A stretch of 41,541 nucleotides of DNA from contig LFLC01000022.1 in assembly GCA_001543015.1 (NCBI GenBank), positions 1 through 41,541 on the forward strand. The letters are read 5' to 3'. A program made the translations under genes and the position numbers. Positions 8,510 through 17,269 of this stretch are shown in pieces. Within the stretch, counting starts at the first letter, position 1, and each line of letters starts with the position of its first letter. Source of the stretch: Nitrosopumilus sp. LS_AOA. Its GTDB lineage: Archaea > Thermoproteota > Nitrososphaeria > Nitrososphaerales > Nitrosopumilaceae. Below the pieces are notes generated by a model that was not told the origin of the DNA, did not search any database, and saw only the letters and a program-made list of their open reading frames with translations.

Positions 8510-10651
8510 TTATTCTAATGTAAAAGTACCATTTACGGAATGAAATGCATCTGTTGCAGAAATTGTATATGTTCCAGGTTCTGTGTCTTTAGGAATTATC
8601 CATGGTAAACTAATATCTCCTTGATCTGATGCTACAAATGATAATGTTTCAATAATTTCTCCATCCGATGCAATGATTTCAAATGCTACTGTTTGTTTGG
8701 CACCAATCACTTTGATTAAAATTGTTTTTCCAACTCCTGCCACCTCAAATCCTTCTTCAATAGATACTATCATTCCTTCTTCTAATGTAGATAAAACTTC
8801 AATTTCTATAGTATGGAAATTAGAACCACTTTTTGCATTAAATTTCCATATGCCATGTATTGCATCAGATGGAATTCTAAAAGAACTTTCTGAAATTTTT
8901 CCATTTTTATCTGAAAATGTTTCTTTTTCCTTAATGATATTTCCATCTGAATCCATTAAGGTAACTGTTAGCAAAACATTCTCTGCTGTATCGCCCAAAA
9001 GCAAAATTGAATCACCTGATAGATATGCCTCTTTTGTAGTGTTGATTTTAATTTCTCCTGAACCAGTTTGTAATCCTACTGTGAATACTTTAGTACTTTG
9101 AGAACTACCTTTGCTAATAACTGCAGCATACACTCCAGATGGATAACCCGTCAAATCTAGTTCATAACTTCCTCTACCGTCGGGTTGTATAGTGATGGAT
9201 ATGGTGTCTCCTTTTGGTTTATCTGATGGGTCAATTATCAATAAACTAACAATGTCAGATGCCTTACCTGATAATGTAATAATTGCAATATCTCCTGCTT
9301 TGTAATTCAAACTATCAAATTCTAAATTAACTGGAATTGTTGGTAGTTGACCTATTCCTGTAAAAATAAACTCTTTTTCTTTTTCTTGAGTTGCAATAAT
9401 TGTGTATGTTCCTTTAAGGGCAATTTGTTCTGTTTGATATTCAAAATTTACAAATCCATCTTCACCAACTTGAAATATGTCTGCAAAAATTTCTTTTCCT
9501 ACTGGATTTTCTATGATGATTTCTATTGGTTTATTTGGTAATGCTGTTCCATTAAACTTCATTATTTCTCCCTGATTAAATTTTAAACTAGCAGGTGTTA
9601 TGACAATAATTTTATCTGATTCTACTGTCCATTGTTTTAGAATGTTTTGCCTTCCATCTGTAATTGTTGTACTATATTTCCCAAATTGCATATCTGCTGG
9701 AACAATGATTGGTTCTGCTAATTTCCAATTACCTTTACTGTCTATTTCTCCGGTTCTTGTTACAAAAATATCTCCATCTTCATTTGTAACAGTTGATGTA
9801 ATTGCACTACCCGGATCACCTGTTCCAAATATTTCTAAAAAGTCCCCTCTGTGAACAATATTTGGAATACCTTGAATTGTTAGCTTTATAATTTCTGAAT
9901 CTGGAATTCTATCTTCAATTTTTTCAATTCTAATACTGATTTTTTCTTCTTTTCCTTCTTTGTCTTTTATTTTAAAATCTACTCTTCCTTCATTTTGTCC
10001 TTCAGGAATTTTCATTGTAGTCATAAAGTGACCATTTTTGTCTGTTACAAAACTACCAATTTTTTTAGATTCCACGTAAAAATCAAATTCTTGTGAACCT
10101 CCAAATTTATCACCTGTTACTCTAATTGATGAGCCTACATTTGGTTTCTCTGGAACAATTCGAAATGTTGATTCAGAATTTATTCCATCTTGTGATTTTT
10201 CTGATTCTTCATTTACATTTGGAATTGTAACAACATTAGATATTTCTGAGGATAGCACAACTCCTGTATCTGTTACCTCCTCTTTGTCATCTATTACCTT
10301 CCAATTTATCCCTGGATTTGGTTTATCTGTTTTAACTCCAAACTTTACAGATTCTCCTGGTTTAATTGAATCTGATGATGTAAAAATTACAACTCCTAGT
10401 GGAGTTTTTTCTCCAACCCAACCTTTTTCTGTTTTAAAAGATTCAAAATTAAAATCACTTCCCAACCAAATTCTAAAAGTATTGATATCTTTATTTGAAT
10501 TATTTTCTACTTGAATAATTGTTGTTTCATCTAATGAAAAACTTTTGACATTTACTTCTTCAGCATATGAGTTTATAGGAATTGTAATTAGAACTAGTGA
10601 AAATAATAATACAATTGAAAGAAACATTCCATTGGTAGTATATTTATTCAT
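8510..10651 (-). CDS. Secreted multi-domain Ig-like surface protein
   Basis: A 713-residue protein with a clear Sec signal peptide (hydrophobic SIVLLFSLVLITIPI, cleavage after a site like NSYA-EE). The rest is nearly all beta-rich repeats of about 90-100 residues resembling bacterial Ig-like or MG2/IPT modules, with recurring patterns such as YKAGDIAIITLSG, YLSGDSILLLGDT and 'G.Y.L.....PSGVYAAVI'. No C-terminal anchor is visible. It is probably a cell-surface or S-layer-associated adhesin; that role is inferred. The ATG at 10651 is preceded by AGGAG about 11 nt upstream, so this gene uses a leadered mRNA. It follows the OLD gene by 92 nt on the same strand. Confidence 0.8.
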   Translation of the reverse strand: MNKYTTNGMFLSIVLLFSLVLITIPINSYAEEVNVKSFSLDETTIIQVENNSNKDINTFRIWLGSDFNFESFKTEKGWVGEKTPLGVVIFTSSDSIKPGESVKFGVKTDKPNPGINWKVIDDKEEVTDTGVVLSSEISNVVTIPNVNEESEKSQDGINSESTFRIVPEKPNVGSSIRVTGDKFGGSQEFDFYVESKKIGSFVTDKNGHFMTTMKIPEGQNEGRVDFKIKDKEGKEEKISIRIEKIEDRIPDSEIIKLTIQGIPNIVHRGDFLEIFGTGDPGSAITSTVTNEDGDIFVTRTGEIDSKGNWKLAEPIIVPADMQFGKYSTTITDGRQNILKQWTVESDKIIVITPASLKFNQGEIMKFNGTALPNKPIEIIIENPVGKEIFADIFQVGEDGFVNFEYQTEQIALKGTYTIIATQEKEKEFIFTGIGQLPTIPVNLEFDSLNYKAGDIAIITLSGKASDIVSLLIIDPSDKPKGDTISITIQPDGRGSYELDLTGYPSGVYAAVISKGSSQSTKVFTVGLQTGSGEIKINTTKEAYLSGDSILLLGDTAENVLLTVTLMDSDGNIIKEKETFSDKNGKISESSFRIPSDAIHGIWKFNAKSGSNFHTIEIEVLSTLEEGMIVSIEEGFEVAGVGKTILIKVIGAKQTVAFEIIASDGEIIETLSFVASDQGDISLPWIIPKDTEPGTYTISATDAFHSVNGTFTLE

Positions 10652-10743
10652 AATATCTTGACTCCTAATCCTTCACTTGTAATTATTTTTGAAATTTTTC
10701 TATTTTTTAGTTTAGTGTTATTCATGAGAAGCCTTCTTTAATC

Positions 10744-12837
10744 CTAAATTTTGGCCTTTTGAAATTTATCTAAATTAGGTTTTGTGTTTACATTTTGATA
10801 CTGTCTAATTCTTTCAGCAATTAATCTATACAATGATCTAAATTGGTCTTTAGTTTTATCTGATAGAAAATCAGTTTCTTCAAGTGTGATTTTTTCACAA
10901 ATATATCTAGTAATTTCCTCATTATCAAATTCTCCCCAATCATCATCACTGTGCTCTTGCCATATTTTTTTTAATTTCTCAAGATTTCCTTTTCCTTCTT
11001 TAGATGCCATATCTTGAGGTGTAATGTTTGAAAATCCTTCTTGTCTTAATTTTATTTCATAAGTTTGGTTTACTGGATGTAAATAATCCTCAAGAACGAT
11101 ATAATCCTCAATTGATTCTAATTTTTTACCTTCTCTTTCAAAGAATATGGTTTGAATGGATGAAAAGTCATTTGAGACTAATTGGGCTGATATTTGCTTG
11201 GATTCATCCGTATTATCTAGTAAAACGAATGTCCTGTATCCATGATTTCTATAAAAAATAGCTAAAGGCAACACTGAATTTTTGTTATATGCTGCAATGA
11301 TGTTTAATGGATTCATTGAGATATTTGGATCTTTTAAGAATTTATCAAAAGCATTAAGATACATTGCATCTGATATTGTTTCCACAATTATTATTGGTCT
11401 AGAATTTGTACCAATTTCTCTATCTACAATTGATTCTATTTGACCTCTGGCTAACCCATACAAGATCGGAGTTAATGTTTTATCATCTGCATTCCAATAA
11501 TCATAAAATATTCGACTAAGATGTTTTCTCTTGTCTAATTCTACAACAAGCAAATTACCTGGTGTATAATCAAATATCATAAATGGTGAATGAGTTGCAT
11601 ACAAAACTTGATTAGAACCTGCCAAGTTTTTCAACAAATCTGAAATTCCCATTTGTTGAGTTGGATGAAGATTTCTTGCAGGTTCATCTAAAAGTAATAT
11701 TGCCTCTTTTAATTCAGATCTTTGAGTTTCAGCTGCAAAGTTTACAATAAAAGAAAATGTCCATTTAAATCCCTCAGCTCTTCTATTTAACAATCCTGTG
11801 TTTGTAATTGTTCCATCTCTGTGAACATCAGAAATTACAACACTCAAAATATTTCCAGGATTGTATCTCAAATCTACATGGATTGGATCACCTTTCCATG
11901 CTGGATTTAATTTACTAGTTAATCTATTACTTGCTGCATTGAGAAGTTTAATACATTTTGAAGGACTAGTTTTTACCTCATCTAATTCCTTCATGTCTAA
12001 TTCAGCTAAATAAAATAGATTTCTTACAGTCTCTGCCTTGTCAAACTCTTCCACGTATTCAATTGAATCTGTTCTTTCTCCTTTTTCTTCTCTAAGGTAT
12101 TCGTTGAGATTTATGTTACCATAAATTTTTTTGTAATCTGAAAAATAAACAAATCTTGGATGTAATTCAGATGCAATAAAATTCTCTAGCGCTGATTTTT
12201 CACTTTCACCACTTAGAAGATTTGTAAATTGATTTTCTGGTTTTTCATAGATTTTTTCCCATTCTTCAATTACACTAGATTCTTGGATGGCAATAACATG
12301 AAATTGGTTACTAAATTCAGCCATTTCACTATCAAAGATTTCTTGATTTTTTGGAACTACATCATCAAAGAATTTTGTGTCCACCTGAATTCTAAGATGA
12401 TTTGGTATTGTATCTAAAAATTCAATTATTTGTTTTGAAAAATTTTCCCATGAGTTAAGTCCTTTATTTTTTTCTTCACCTAGTTCAATATCTTCAAATT
12501 CATACTGAACCTTTTGATTACGATTTGTTCTAAATAATTTGATTTTTTTTATATCTGGTAAACTTGGAAATTTTTCTTTTAAAATTTCTCTTTCATGTTG
12601 ATTAAAATCAAAATCTCCTTCTGCTATTCTAATCTCATCTTTGAGCTCTTCATGCATTTCATCACAAAGATCTAGATCTGAGACTTGTTCATCTTTATTC
12701 AACAATGTCAATGCTTGAAGGATAGTTGTTTTTCCACTTTCATTTCTTCCAACAAAAGCTGCTAAATCCCCCACTGTAATCTCTCCAGAATCATGAATGC
12801 ATCGATATGCTCTAACTCTGAATTTTCTAAGTCGCAT
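10744..12837 (-). CDS. OLD-family AAA ATPase with TOPRIM-like nuclease domain
   Basis: A 697-residue protein of the RecF/SMC-like OLD family. Walker A is GRNESGKTT (30-38), Walker B is ILLLDEPARNLHP (about 380), and the H-loop is YATHSPFM (about 410). The C-terminal part looks like an OLD TOPRIM domain, with VETISD (the ExxxD motif, about 485) and LLDNTDE (about 545). The second acidic motif reads DxxD rather than the usual DxD. OLD proteins include phage-exclusion nucleases and GajA of Gabija, but no GajB-like helicase is adjacent, so defence is only a possibility; a repair role is equally open. A TATA-like ttaaat about 26 nt upstream suggests an autonomous leaderless promoter. Confidence 0.82.
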   Translation of the reverse strand: MRLRKFRVRAYRCIHDSGEITVGDLAAFVGRNESGKTTILQALTLLNKDEQVSDLDLCDEMHEELKDEIRIAEGDFDFNQHEREILKEKFPSLPDIKKIKLFRTNRNQKVQYEFEDIELGEEKNKGLNSWENFSKQIIEFLDTIPNHLRIQVDTKFFDDVVPKNQEIFDSEMAEFSNQFHVIAIQESSVIEEWEKIYEKPENQFTNLLSGESEKSALENFIASELHPRFVYFSDYKKIYGNINLNEYLREEKGERTDSIEYVEEFDKAETVRNLFYLAELDMKELDEVKTSPSKCIKLLNAASNRLTSKLNPAWKGDPIHVDLRYNPGNILSVVISDVHRDGTITNTGLLNRRAEGFKWTFSFIVNFAAETQRSELKEAILLLDEPARNLHPTQQMGISDLLKNLAGSNQVLYATHSPFMIFDYTPGNLLVVELDKRKHLSRIFYDYWNADDKTLTPILYGLARGQIESIVDREIGTNSRPIIIVETISDAMYLNAFDKFLKDPNISMNPLNIIAAYNKNSVLPLAIFYRNHGYRTFVLLDNTDESKQISAQLVSNDFSSIQTIFFEREGKKLESIEDYIVLEDYLHPVNQTYEIKLRQEGFSNITPQDMASKEGKGNLEKLKKIWQEHSDDDWGEFDNEEITRYICEKITLEETDFLSDKTKDQFRSLYRLIAERIRQYQNVNTKPNLDKFQKAKI

Positions 12838-12941
12838 CTAGCGATATTTAGTTGGCTACGATTTAACTTATTCGTCAGATTGATCTCGTGTTTGCAAATT
12901 TTGCTAAATAGATATAAGGGAATTGAGGATTTTAAAACAAA

Positions 12942-13400
12942 ATGGTTACCCGGAAAGTTTTTCTTGTATTTGGCTTGCCAGTAATTTTTTCAATAATTTT
13001 TGGTTCTGTAGTATTGAATGACATCCTTCAACAACCAAATCGTGAATTAAATATGTGGCCCATGTCTTTTTCTGAGACTTCTTCTCATGATGCTATAATT
13101 GAAATAATTGGATTATCAAATCAATACTCTACATCTGAACCAGTAGAAATCAAAATCAACGTAAATGATAGTTCTTTTGATTGTGGAGATCTTTATGTCA
13201 CGATTTACTCTTCTGAAAAAAATGTAATTACTCAAGGTGGATATTTTGAGCAATGTTTTGAAGAAGGAAATTATTTACTTCCAATTGGGGACTCTTTTTC
13301 AGAAATTGTTGATATTCCTGGTTCTTATGAAATTGTAGTAGAAATGGTTTCAAAAGAATTAAAGAACATATCAATAAGGGGAATATTTACTGTTAAATAG
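12942..13400 (+). CDS. Small exported/membrane-anchored protein of unknown function
   Basis: The first 25 residues (KVFLVFGLPVIFSIIFGSVVL) form a signal anchor or signal peptide. The remaining 125 residues are beta-rich with two cysteines (SFDCGDLYV and EQCFEEG) that could form a disulfide outside the cell. The C-terminal pattern, IPGSYEIVVEMVSKE, resembles single Ig-like domains of other thaumarchaeal secreted proteins. I do not recognise a named family. A TATA box (gatataag, 12911-12918) is centred 26-27 nt before the ATG, indicating a leaderless transcript. Confidence 0.7.
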   Translation: MVTRKVFLVFGLPVIFSIIFGSVVLNDILQQPNRELNMWPMSFSETSSHDAIIEIIGLSNQYSTSEPVEIKINVNDSSFDCGDLYVTIYSSEKNVITQGGYFEQCFEEGNYLLPIGDSFSEIVDIPGSYEIVVEMVSKELKNISIRGIFTVK

Positions 13401-13455
13401 GAATGAATTGTTGTATGATAAATAAGAAACTAGTTTTAAAAAATGAGGTGATTTG

Positions 13456-14154
13456 ATGGCAAAGAAAAAAGATACTATAATTGATGAAGCAAAAAAAATT
13501 AAGTCAGAATTAGATGAATTAAAAAATAAAAAGAAAAAATTAGATTCTTCAAAGAAAGCTGAAGGCAAACCAGTAAAGAAAACAGCAAAAAAAGCTGAAG
13601 CCAAACCTGCAAAAAAAGCTGAAGCCAAACCTGCAAAAAAAGCTGAAGCCAAACCAAAACCTGTGAAAGTAAAAAAATTAACTAAAAAAGAATTAGAAGA
13701 AATTAAAAGAATTGAAGAATTAACTCTTGAAGAAGAATTAGAGGAAGAACTATCTGATCAAGAAATTGAAAATTTTAAAATTGAAAAAGTTGACATGGAG
13801 AGACTTACAAACAAAGTTTGTGATATTTTAGCAGAACGTGAATCAGATGGAATGTTTCAAAGTGAATTATGGAAAAAACTTAAACTTACAAGTCGTGATG
13901 GTTCTCGTTTAGCATTAAAGCTTGAAAGAACTGGTTTTATTACAAGAGAAAAACTCCTTGAAAATAATCGTTGGACATACAAATTAATCTTAAAGAAAAC
14001 GCCCATCAGTACTGAATCAATTGTGAATGCACCTTGTTTGACTTGTACTGTTGAACAGAAATGTTCTCTTGAAGGAGAGATAAGTCCTGAAAACTGTCAA
14101 TTCATTGAAGATTGGGTAATTATTGAATTAAAAAAATCTGCGAAGTCTAAATGA
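13456..14154 (+). CDS. Transcription factor TFE-beta-like (RPC34/RPC39 homologue)
   Basis: The N-terminal 90 residues are a lysine/alanine/proline-rich tail with a repeated KKAEAKPA unit, then an acidic helix. A winged helix follows (about 110-170, including GMFQSELWKKLKLTSRDGSR). The C-terminus has C194, C197, C203 and C214 in the arrangement CLTC-x5-C-x4-GEISPENC followed by W. That is the Fe-S signature of archaeal TFE-beta and the eukaryotic Pol III subunit RPC39. TFE-beta acts with TFE-alpha to open promoters for RNA polymerase. I prefer ATG 13456 over TTG 13453 because GAGGTG (13445-13450) is better spaced for it. It overlaps rlmE by 4 nt. The basic tail is unusual. Confidence 0.8.
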   Translation: MAKKKDTIIDEAKKIKSELDELKNKKKKLDSSKKAEGKPVKKTAKKAEAKPAKKAEAKPAKKAEAKPKPVKVKKLTKKELEEIKRIEELTLEEELEEELSDQEIENFKIEKVDMERLTNKVCDILAERESDGMFQSELWKKLKLTSRDGSRLALKLERTGFITREKLLENNRWTYKLILKKTPISTESIVNAPCLTCTVEQKCSLEGEISPENCQFIEDWVIIELKKSAKSK

Positions 14155-14744
14155 AATTAATAGATGCTCGAAAAGATTATTATCGAAAGTTAGCACATGA
14201 CCAAGGTTTTAGAAGTAGGTCTGCATTCAAACTCAAAGAACTAAATCAATCCTATCGTCTTATTGGTCCTGGTTTTTATGTTCTGGATCTTGGGTGTGCC
14301 CCTGGTGGTTGGACCCAAATGGCTGTAAAATTGACTGGAAATCAAGGACGAGTTATGGGTGTTGATTTATCATTTGTTGAAGAGATTCCTCATGCCTATC
14401 TAATTCGAGAAAATATTGAAAATGAGCATGTAATTGATGAGGTAATGTCTTATTTTGGGCGTAAAGTCAACGCTGTAATCTGTGATCTATCTCCTAAGGT
14501 TAGTGGAAATTGGTCAGTTGATCATGCTAAACAAATTTCTTTGAATTATGATTGTGTCAAAATTATGGATAAAGTTTTGGCAAATAAAGGAAATGCAGTA
14601 TTCAAAATTTTTGATGGTGAATACTCTATGGAGTTTAAAGACTATGTCAAGAAAAAATTTGCAAGAATAAATCTTACAAAACCTAAAGCAAGTAGAAAAC
14701 AAAGTAGTGAATTATACTGTGTTTGTCTAGGGTTTATTGGATAG
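14151..14744 (+). CDS. rlmE: Ribosomal RNA 2'-O-methyltransferase RlmE/FtsJ family
   Basis: SAM-dependent 2'-O-methyltransferase of the RrmJ/FtsJ family, expected to act on 23S rRNA. The fold is seen in RSRSAFKLKEL (first catalytic Lys, about K27), the SAM loop VLDLGCAPGGWTQMA (44-58), the catalytic aspartate in VICDLSPKVSG, the second lysine in VFKIFDGE and the glutamate in SSELYCV. The length of 197 aa is normal for archaea. The start overlaps the TFE-beta-like gene (ATGA), and the 3' end overlaps convergent trm1 by 11 nt. Confidence 0.93.
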   Translation: MKLIDARKDYYRKLAHDQGFRSRSAFKLKELNQSYRLIGPGFYVLDLGCAPGGWTQMAVKLTGNQGRVMGVDLSFVEEIPHAYLIRENIENEHVIDEVMSYFGRKVNAVICDLSPKVSGNWSVDHAKQISLNYDCVKIMDKVLANKGNAVFKIFDGEYSMEFKDYVKKKFARINLTKPKASRKQSSELYCVCLGFIG

Positions 14745-15882
14745 TCTGAAATATTTTAATAATTTCATTTATTTTTGCATTTGTTCTAAATCCAGTTGGA
14801 CTAAATGATGTTACACTAGCTTCAAAATTATTTTTTTGTAGATTTATTATTGCATTTTCTAATTTTGGTGGAGATGATTTCATTCTTGATGCAATTTCAT
14901 CTAGGGTGAAATATGTTCCAGGCATTTCTGATTCTGCAAGACATTTACCAAGAATTTTTTCACAAGTTTTATCTACTGTTGAATTTGGAATTTCTAATAA
15001 CATATCTTCAACAAATCCTTTATCAAAAATTTTTCCAATCCATAATGGTCCTGCAATACTTGTTTTTAATTCACATAATTCACATTTTAATTCTTGCTCA
15101 ATTGTAATTTTTCTATGACCACAATTTTTACAATGTATGATATATCCAATATTTTTTTCTTGATCTGGTCTATTTTTTACTTTAACATATGTTCTGTAAT
15201 AATGCATTTCACTTTCCACAAACATTGGAATTATTTCTACTCCTAATCTTGCTGCAACAACTCTAAGACATCCAAGTACCAATCTAATTGCCATCTCATT
15301 TCCATATTCTACTCTTACTGGAATCCCACCATATTTCCTCTGACATGCATCCTGAAATAATCCATTTAGAACTTGAAGATCTGTGGCTGCAGTAGAGAGA
15401 ATACCTCCATGCATTGTGGCCCTAATTCCACAGTCAAAAAATGCTGCAGGCGAGCCAAATGGGTCAATATCGATAATTGAACCTCTTTCTCCTTTTTTTG
15501 AATGATCACTCAAAAATCTACATACTTCTTTTTCAGAAAACTCGATATTTTCTAATTTATTTAACCCTGCTGAGTATTCAGCCATTTTTAGTGCACTTGG
15601 GTTTAGATCATTGATTATCAAATTATCAATTTCTAATTCATTTGCAACTCGTAATCCTCTAGCCCCAATTCCTGCTAATCCTTCTAAGAAAATTTTTGGA
15701 CCTTGAAATTTTTTTAAAAATGCTGCGTATGCTAAAATTGAAAAATCTCTATTTAATTTTGCTTTTGGATTAAAAAATGCTGGTTCTTTTGGTGGAACTT
15801 TATCTGTCATTGATTTTTTTGGAACTAGTAGTTTTGTATCTCCTTCAACAATTTCTTGTAAAGCTTCATTTGGAATTTCCAC
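14734..15882 (-). CDS. trm1: tRNA (guanine-26 N2,N2)-dimethyltransferase Trm1
   Basis: Dimethylates G26 of tRNA. It has the conserved N-terminus ('VPKKS...KEPAFFNPKAKLNRD'), the SAM-binding LEGLAGIGARGLR, IDIDPFGSPAAF with the catalytic DPFG, and the zinc site CKNC...CELC. The 382-residue length is normal. The GTG start at 15882 is supported by a TATA-like gttatag (complement of 15903-15909) about 25 nt upstream, back to back with the RNase HII promoter. Confidence 0.95.
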   Translation of the reverse strand: MEIPNEALQEIVEGDTKLLVPKKSMTDKVPPKEPAFFNPKAKLNRDFSILAYAAFLKKFQGPKIFLEGLAGIGARGLRVANELEIDNLIINDLNPSALKMAEYSAGLNKLENIEFSEKEVCRFLSDHSKKGERGSIIDIDPFGSPAAFFDCGIRATMHGGILSTAATDLQVLNGLFQDACQRKYGGIPVRVEYGNEMAIRLVLGCLRVVAARLGVEIIPMFVESEMHYYRTYVKVKNRPDQEKNIGYIIHCKNCGHRKITIEQELKCELCELKTSIAGPLWIGKIFDKGFVEDMLLEIPNSTVDKTCEKILGKCLAESEMPGTYFTLDEIASRMKSSPPKLENAIINLQKNNFEASVTSFSPTGFRTNAKINEIIKIFQTIQ

Positions 15883-15902
15883 TTGTTTTCTATTTTTCTA
15901 AC

Positions 15903-15920
15903 CCTATAACGGTTTAATAC
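15903..15920. promoter_or_regulatory. Back-to-back promoters for trm1 and rnhB
   Basis: Two TATA-like elements lie within 18 bases: ctataac, read on the minus strand, about 25 nt from the trm1 GTG, and tttaata on the plus strand, about 26 nt from ATG 15942. The spacing of each to its start codon is that of an archaeal box A to a leaderless start. The two pre-initiation complexes could not both be bound, so the genes may compete for initiation. Confidence 0.5.
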
Positions 15921-15941
15921 TTGCGCATTTTCACAAAATTT

Positions 15942-16562
15942 ATGCAAATTTGTGGGATTGATGATGCTGGACGCGGTCCTATGTTGGGGCCTCTTGTAAT
16001 AGCTGGAATTTCTTTGGATAAAAAAAAATTGAAAAAATTAACATTATTGGGAGTTAAAGATTCAAAAAAACTTTCTCCAAAATTACGTGAATCTCTTTAC
16101 AAAAAAATCATTGAAATTGTTGATGACTATTATGTTGCAAAAATTTCTCCAAAATCTATTGATGCGAGTGTAAAGAAACACTGTCTAAATGGATTAGAGG
16201 CAAAATATATGGCAAAAGTTGTCTCAAAACTAAATCCTGATATCTCGTATGTTGATTCCTGTGATGTAAATCCAAAAAGATTCGGTAAAGAAATTTCCCG
16301 ACTATCTGATAACCATAAAATAAAATCATATCATCGTGCTGATAGTAGATTTGTGGTAGTATCTGCTGCGTCAATTCTTGCTAAAGTGACTAGAGATAGG
16401 GCAATTGCTAGATTAAGAAAAGAACATGATTTGGGTAGTGGCTATCCATCTGATTCTGTAACTGTGAAATTTGTGACTAAATATTATAAAAAAAATCATA
16501 AAATGCCTAGTTTTGTGCGTAAAAGTTGGAAGCCTGTTCAGCGAATAATAGAAAATAACTAG
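15942..16562 (+). CDS. rnhB: Ribonuclease HII
   Basis: Cleaves the RNA strand of RNA-DNA hybrids and starts removal of misincorporated ribonucleotides. The frame opens at TTG 15921, but ATG 15942 gives the normal N-terminus (MQICGIDDAGRG) and sits about 26 nt after a TATA element. Other motifs are YVDSCDVNPKRF, and HRADSRFVVVSAASILAKVTRD containing the last catalytic aspartate, then GSGYPSD. An oddity is that the active-site pair reads GIDDAGRG where most RNases HII have GIDEAGRG, a Glu-to-Asp change at a metal ligand. The 206-aa length is normal. Confidence 0.95.
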   Translation: MQICGIDDAGRGPMLGPLVIAGISLDKKKLKKLTLLGVKDSKKLSPKLRESLYKKIIEIVDDYYVAKISPKSIDASVKKHCLNGLEAKYMAKVVSKLNPDISYVDSCDVNPKRFGKEISRLSDNHKIKSYHRADSRFVVVSAASILAKVTRDRAIARLRKEHDLGSGYPSDSVTVKFVTKYYKKNHKMPSFVRKSWKPVQRIIENN

Positions 16563-16564
16563 TC

Positions 16565-17269
16565 TTAATATTTTGCAATTACCATTGCATGGTCTTTGTC
16601 ATATGGATGCAAATCTATGGTTTGTAAAACATCAAATTTTTCTCTTAATTTTTCAACTTCTTCATCAACAATTCTTTTTGGAGCTTTTGTTACATCAATA
16701 CTTCTTGTTTTGATAACTAGAAAAAAATATCCTCCTTTTTTTAGATACATTTCACAATTACGAATTGCTATTTCTGTTTGATCAGGTTGAGCAATATCCA
16801 CATACACTACATCAACTTTTCCAAACATTGAAAAATACTCTTTTGGTTTTCTTGCATCTTGTAAAATTGGAATAACATTTTTTCTAAATCCTGCCACTCT
16901 ATCTAAAAAATCTCTTGCAACTCTACTTGCATGTTCTACTGCAAAAATTATTCCACTTGGACCTACTATGTCTGAAATATGACTAACTGTAGTTCCAGTT
17001 GATGCTCCCAAGTACAATACTTTGGTTTTATTTTTAAACGGAAAATCTTCTAAACCATTCATTATTGATGCTGCTAATTTACTTCTAAACGCATCCCATA
17101 ATCTATACTCTATACTTTTTTTGATAATTAATTTTTCTTTGTAAACTTGGTTTCCTGGTACAAAATTCTCAGTTGCTAAATTTTCTCTTCCTTCAAACTT
17201 AATCCAAAAATATGATTGATTATCTTCTTCCAAACTTCTTTCTCTTTTTATTTGAATCAGATCTTTCAT
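16565..17269 (-). CDS. flpA: Fibrillarin-like rRNA/tRNA 2'-O-methyltransferase
   Basis: Catalytic subunit of the C/D-box guide RNP. The SAM-binding fold shows VLYLGASTGTTVSHISDIVG, AVEHASR, VYVDIAQPDQTEIAI and KTRSIDVTKAP. Starting at ATG 17269 gives 234 residues, the usual archaeal length, beginning MKDLIQIKRE. The same frame stays open upstream to 17815, but that extension is a low-complexity translation of the Nop5 repeats (EEEKVAVE/KVDDLMIDE) and is probably not real. The start lies inside the last 50 bases of nop5, so the two partners of the same RNP are translationally coupled. Confidence 0.93.
   Translation of the reverse strand: MKDLIQIKRERSLEEDNQSYFWIKFEGRENLATENFVPGNQVYKEKLIIKKSIEYRLWDAFRSKLAASIMNGLEDFPFKNKTKVLYLGASTGTTVSHISDIVGPSGIIFAVEHASRVARDFLDRVAGFRKNVIPILQDARKPKEYFSMFGKVDVVYVDIAQPDQTEIAIRNCEMYLKKGGYFFLVIKTRSIDVTKAPKRIVDEEVEKLREKFDVLQTIDLHPYDKDHAMVIAKY

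Noticed and set aside
8673-9101. Plus-strand 142-aa frame inside the Ig-like protein gene
   Set aside because: Antisense shadow of a well-supported secreted protein; composition is not that of a real protein and no start signals are visible.
10744-12837. Complete Gabija defence system
   Set aside because: Only the GajA-like OLD component is present; neighbouring genes are a secreted Ig-like protein and a small anchored protein, not a UvrD-like helicase.
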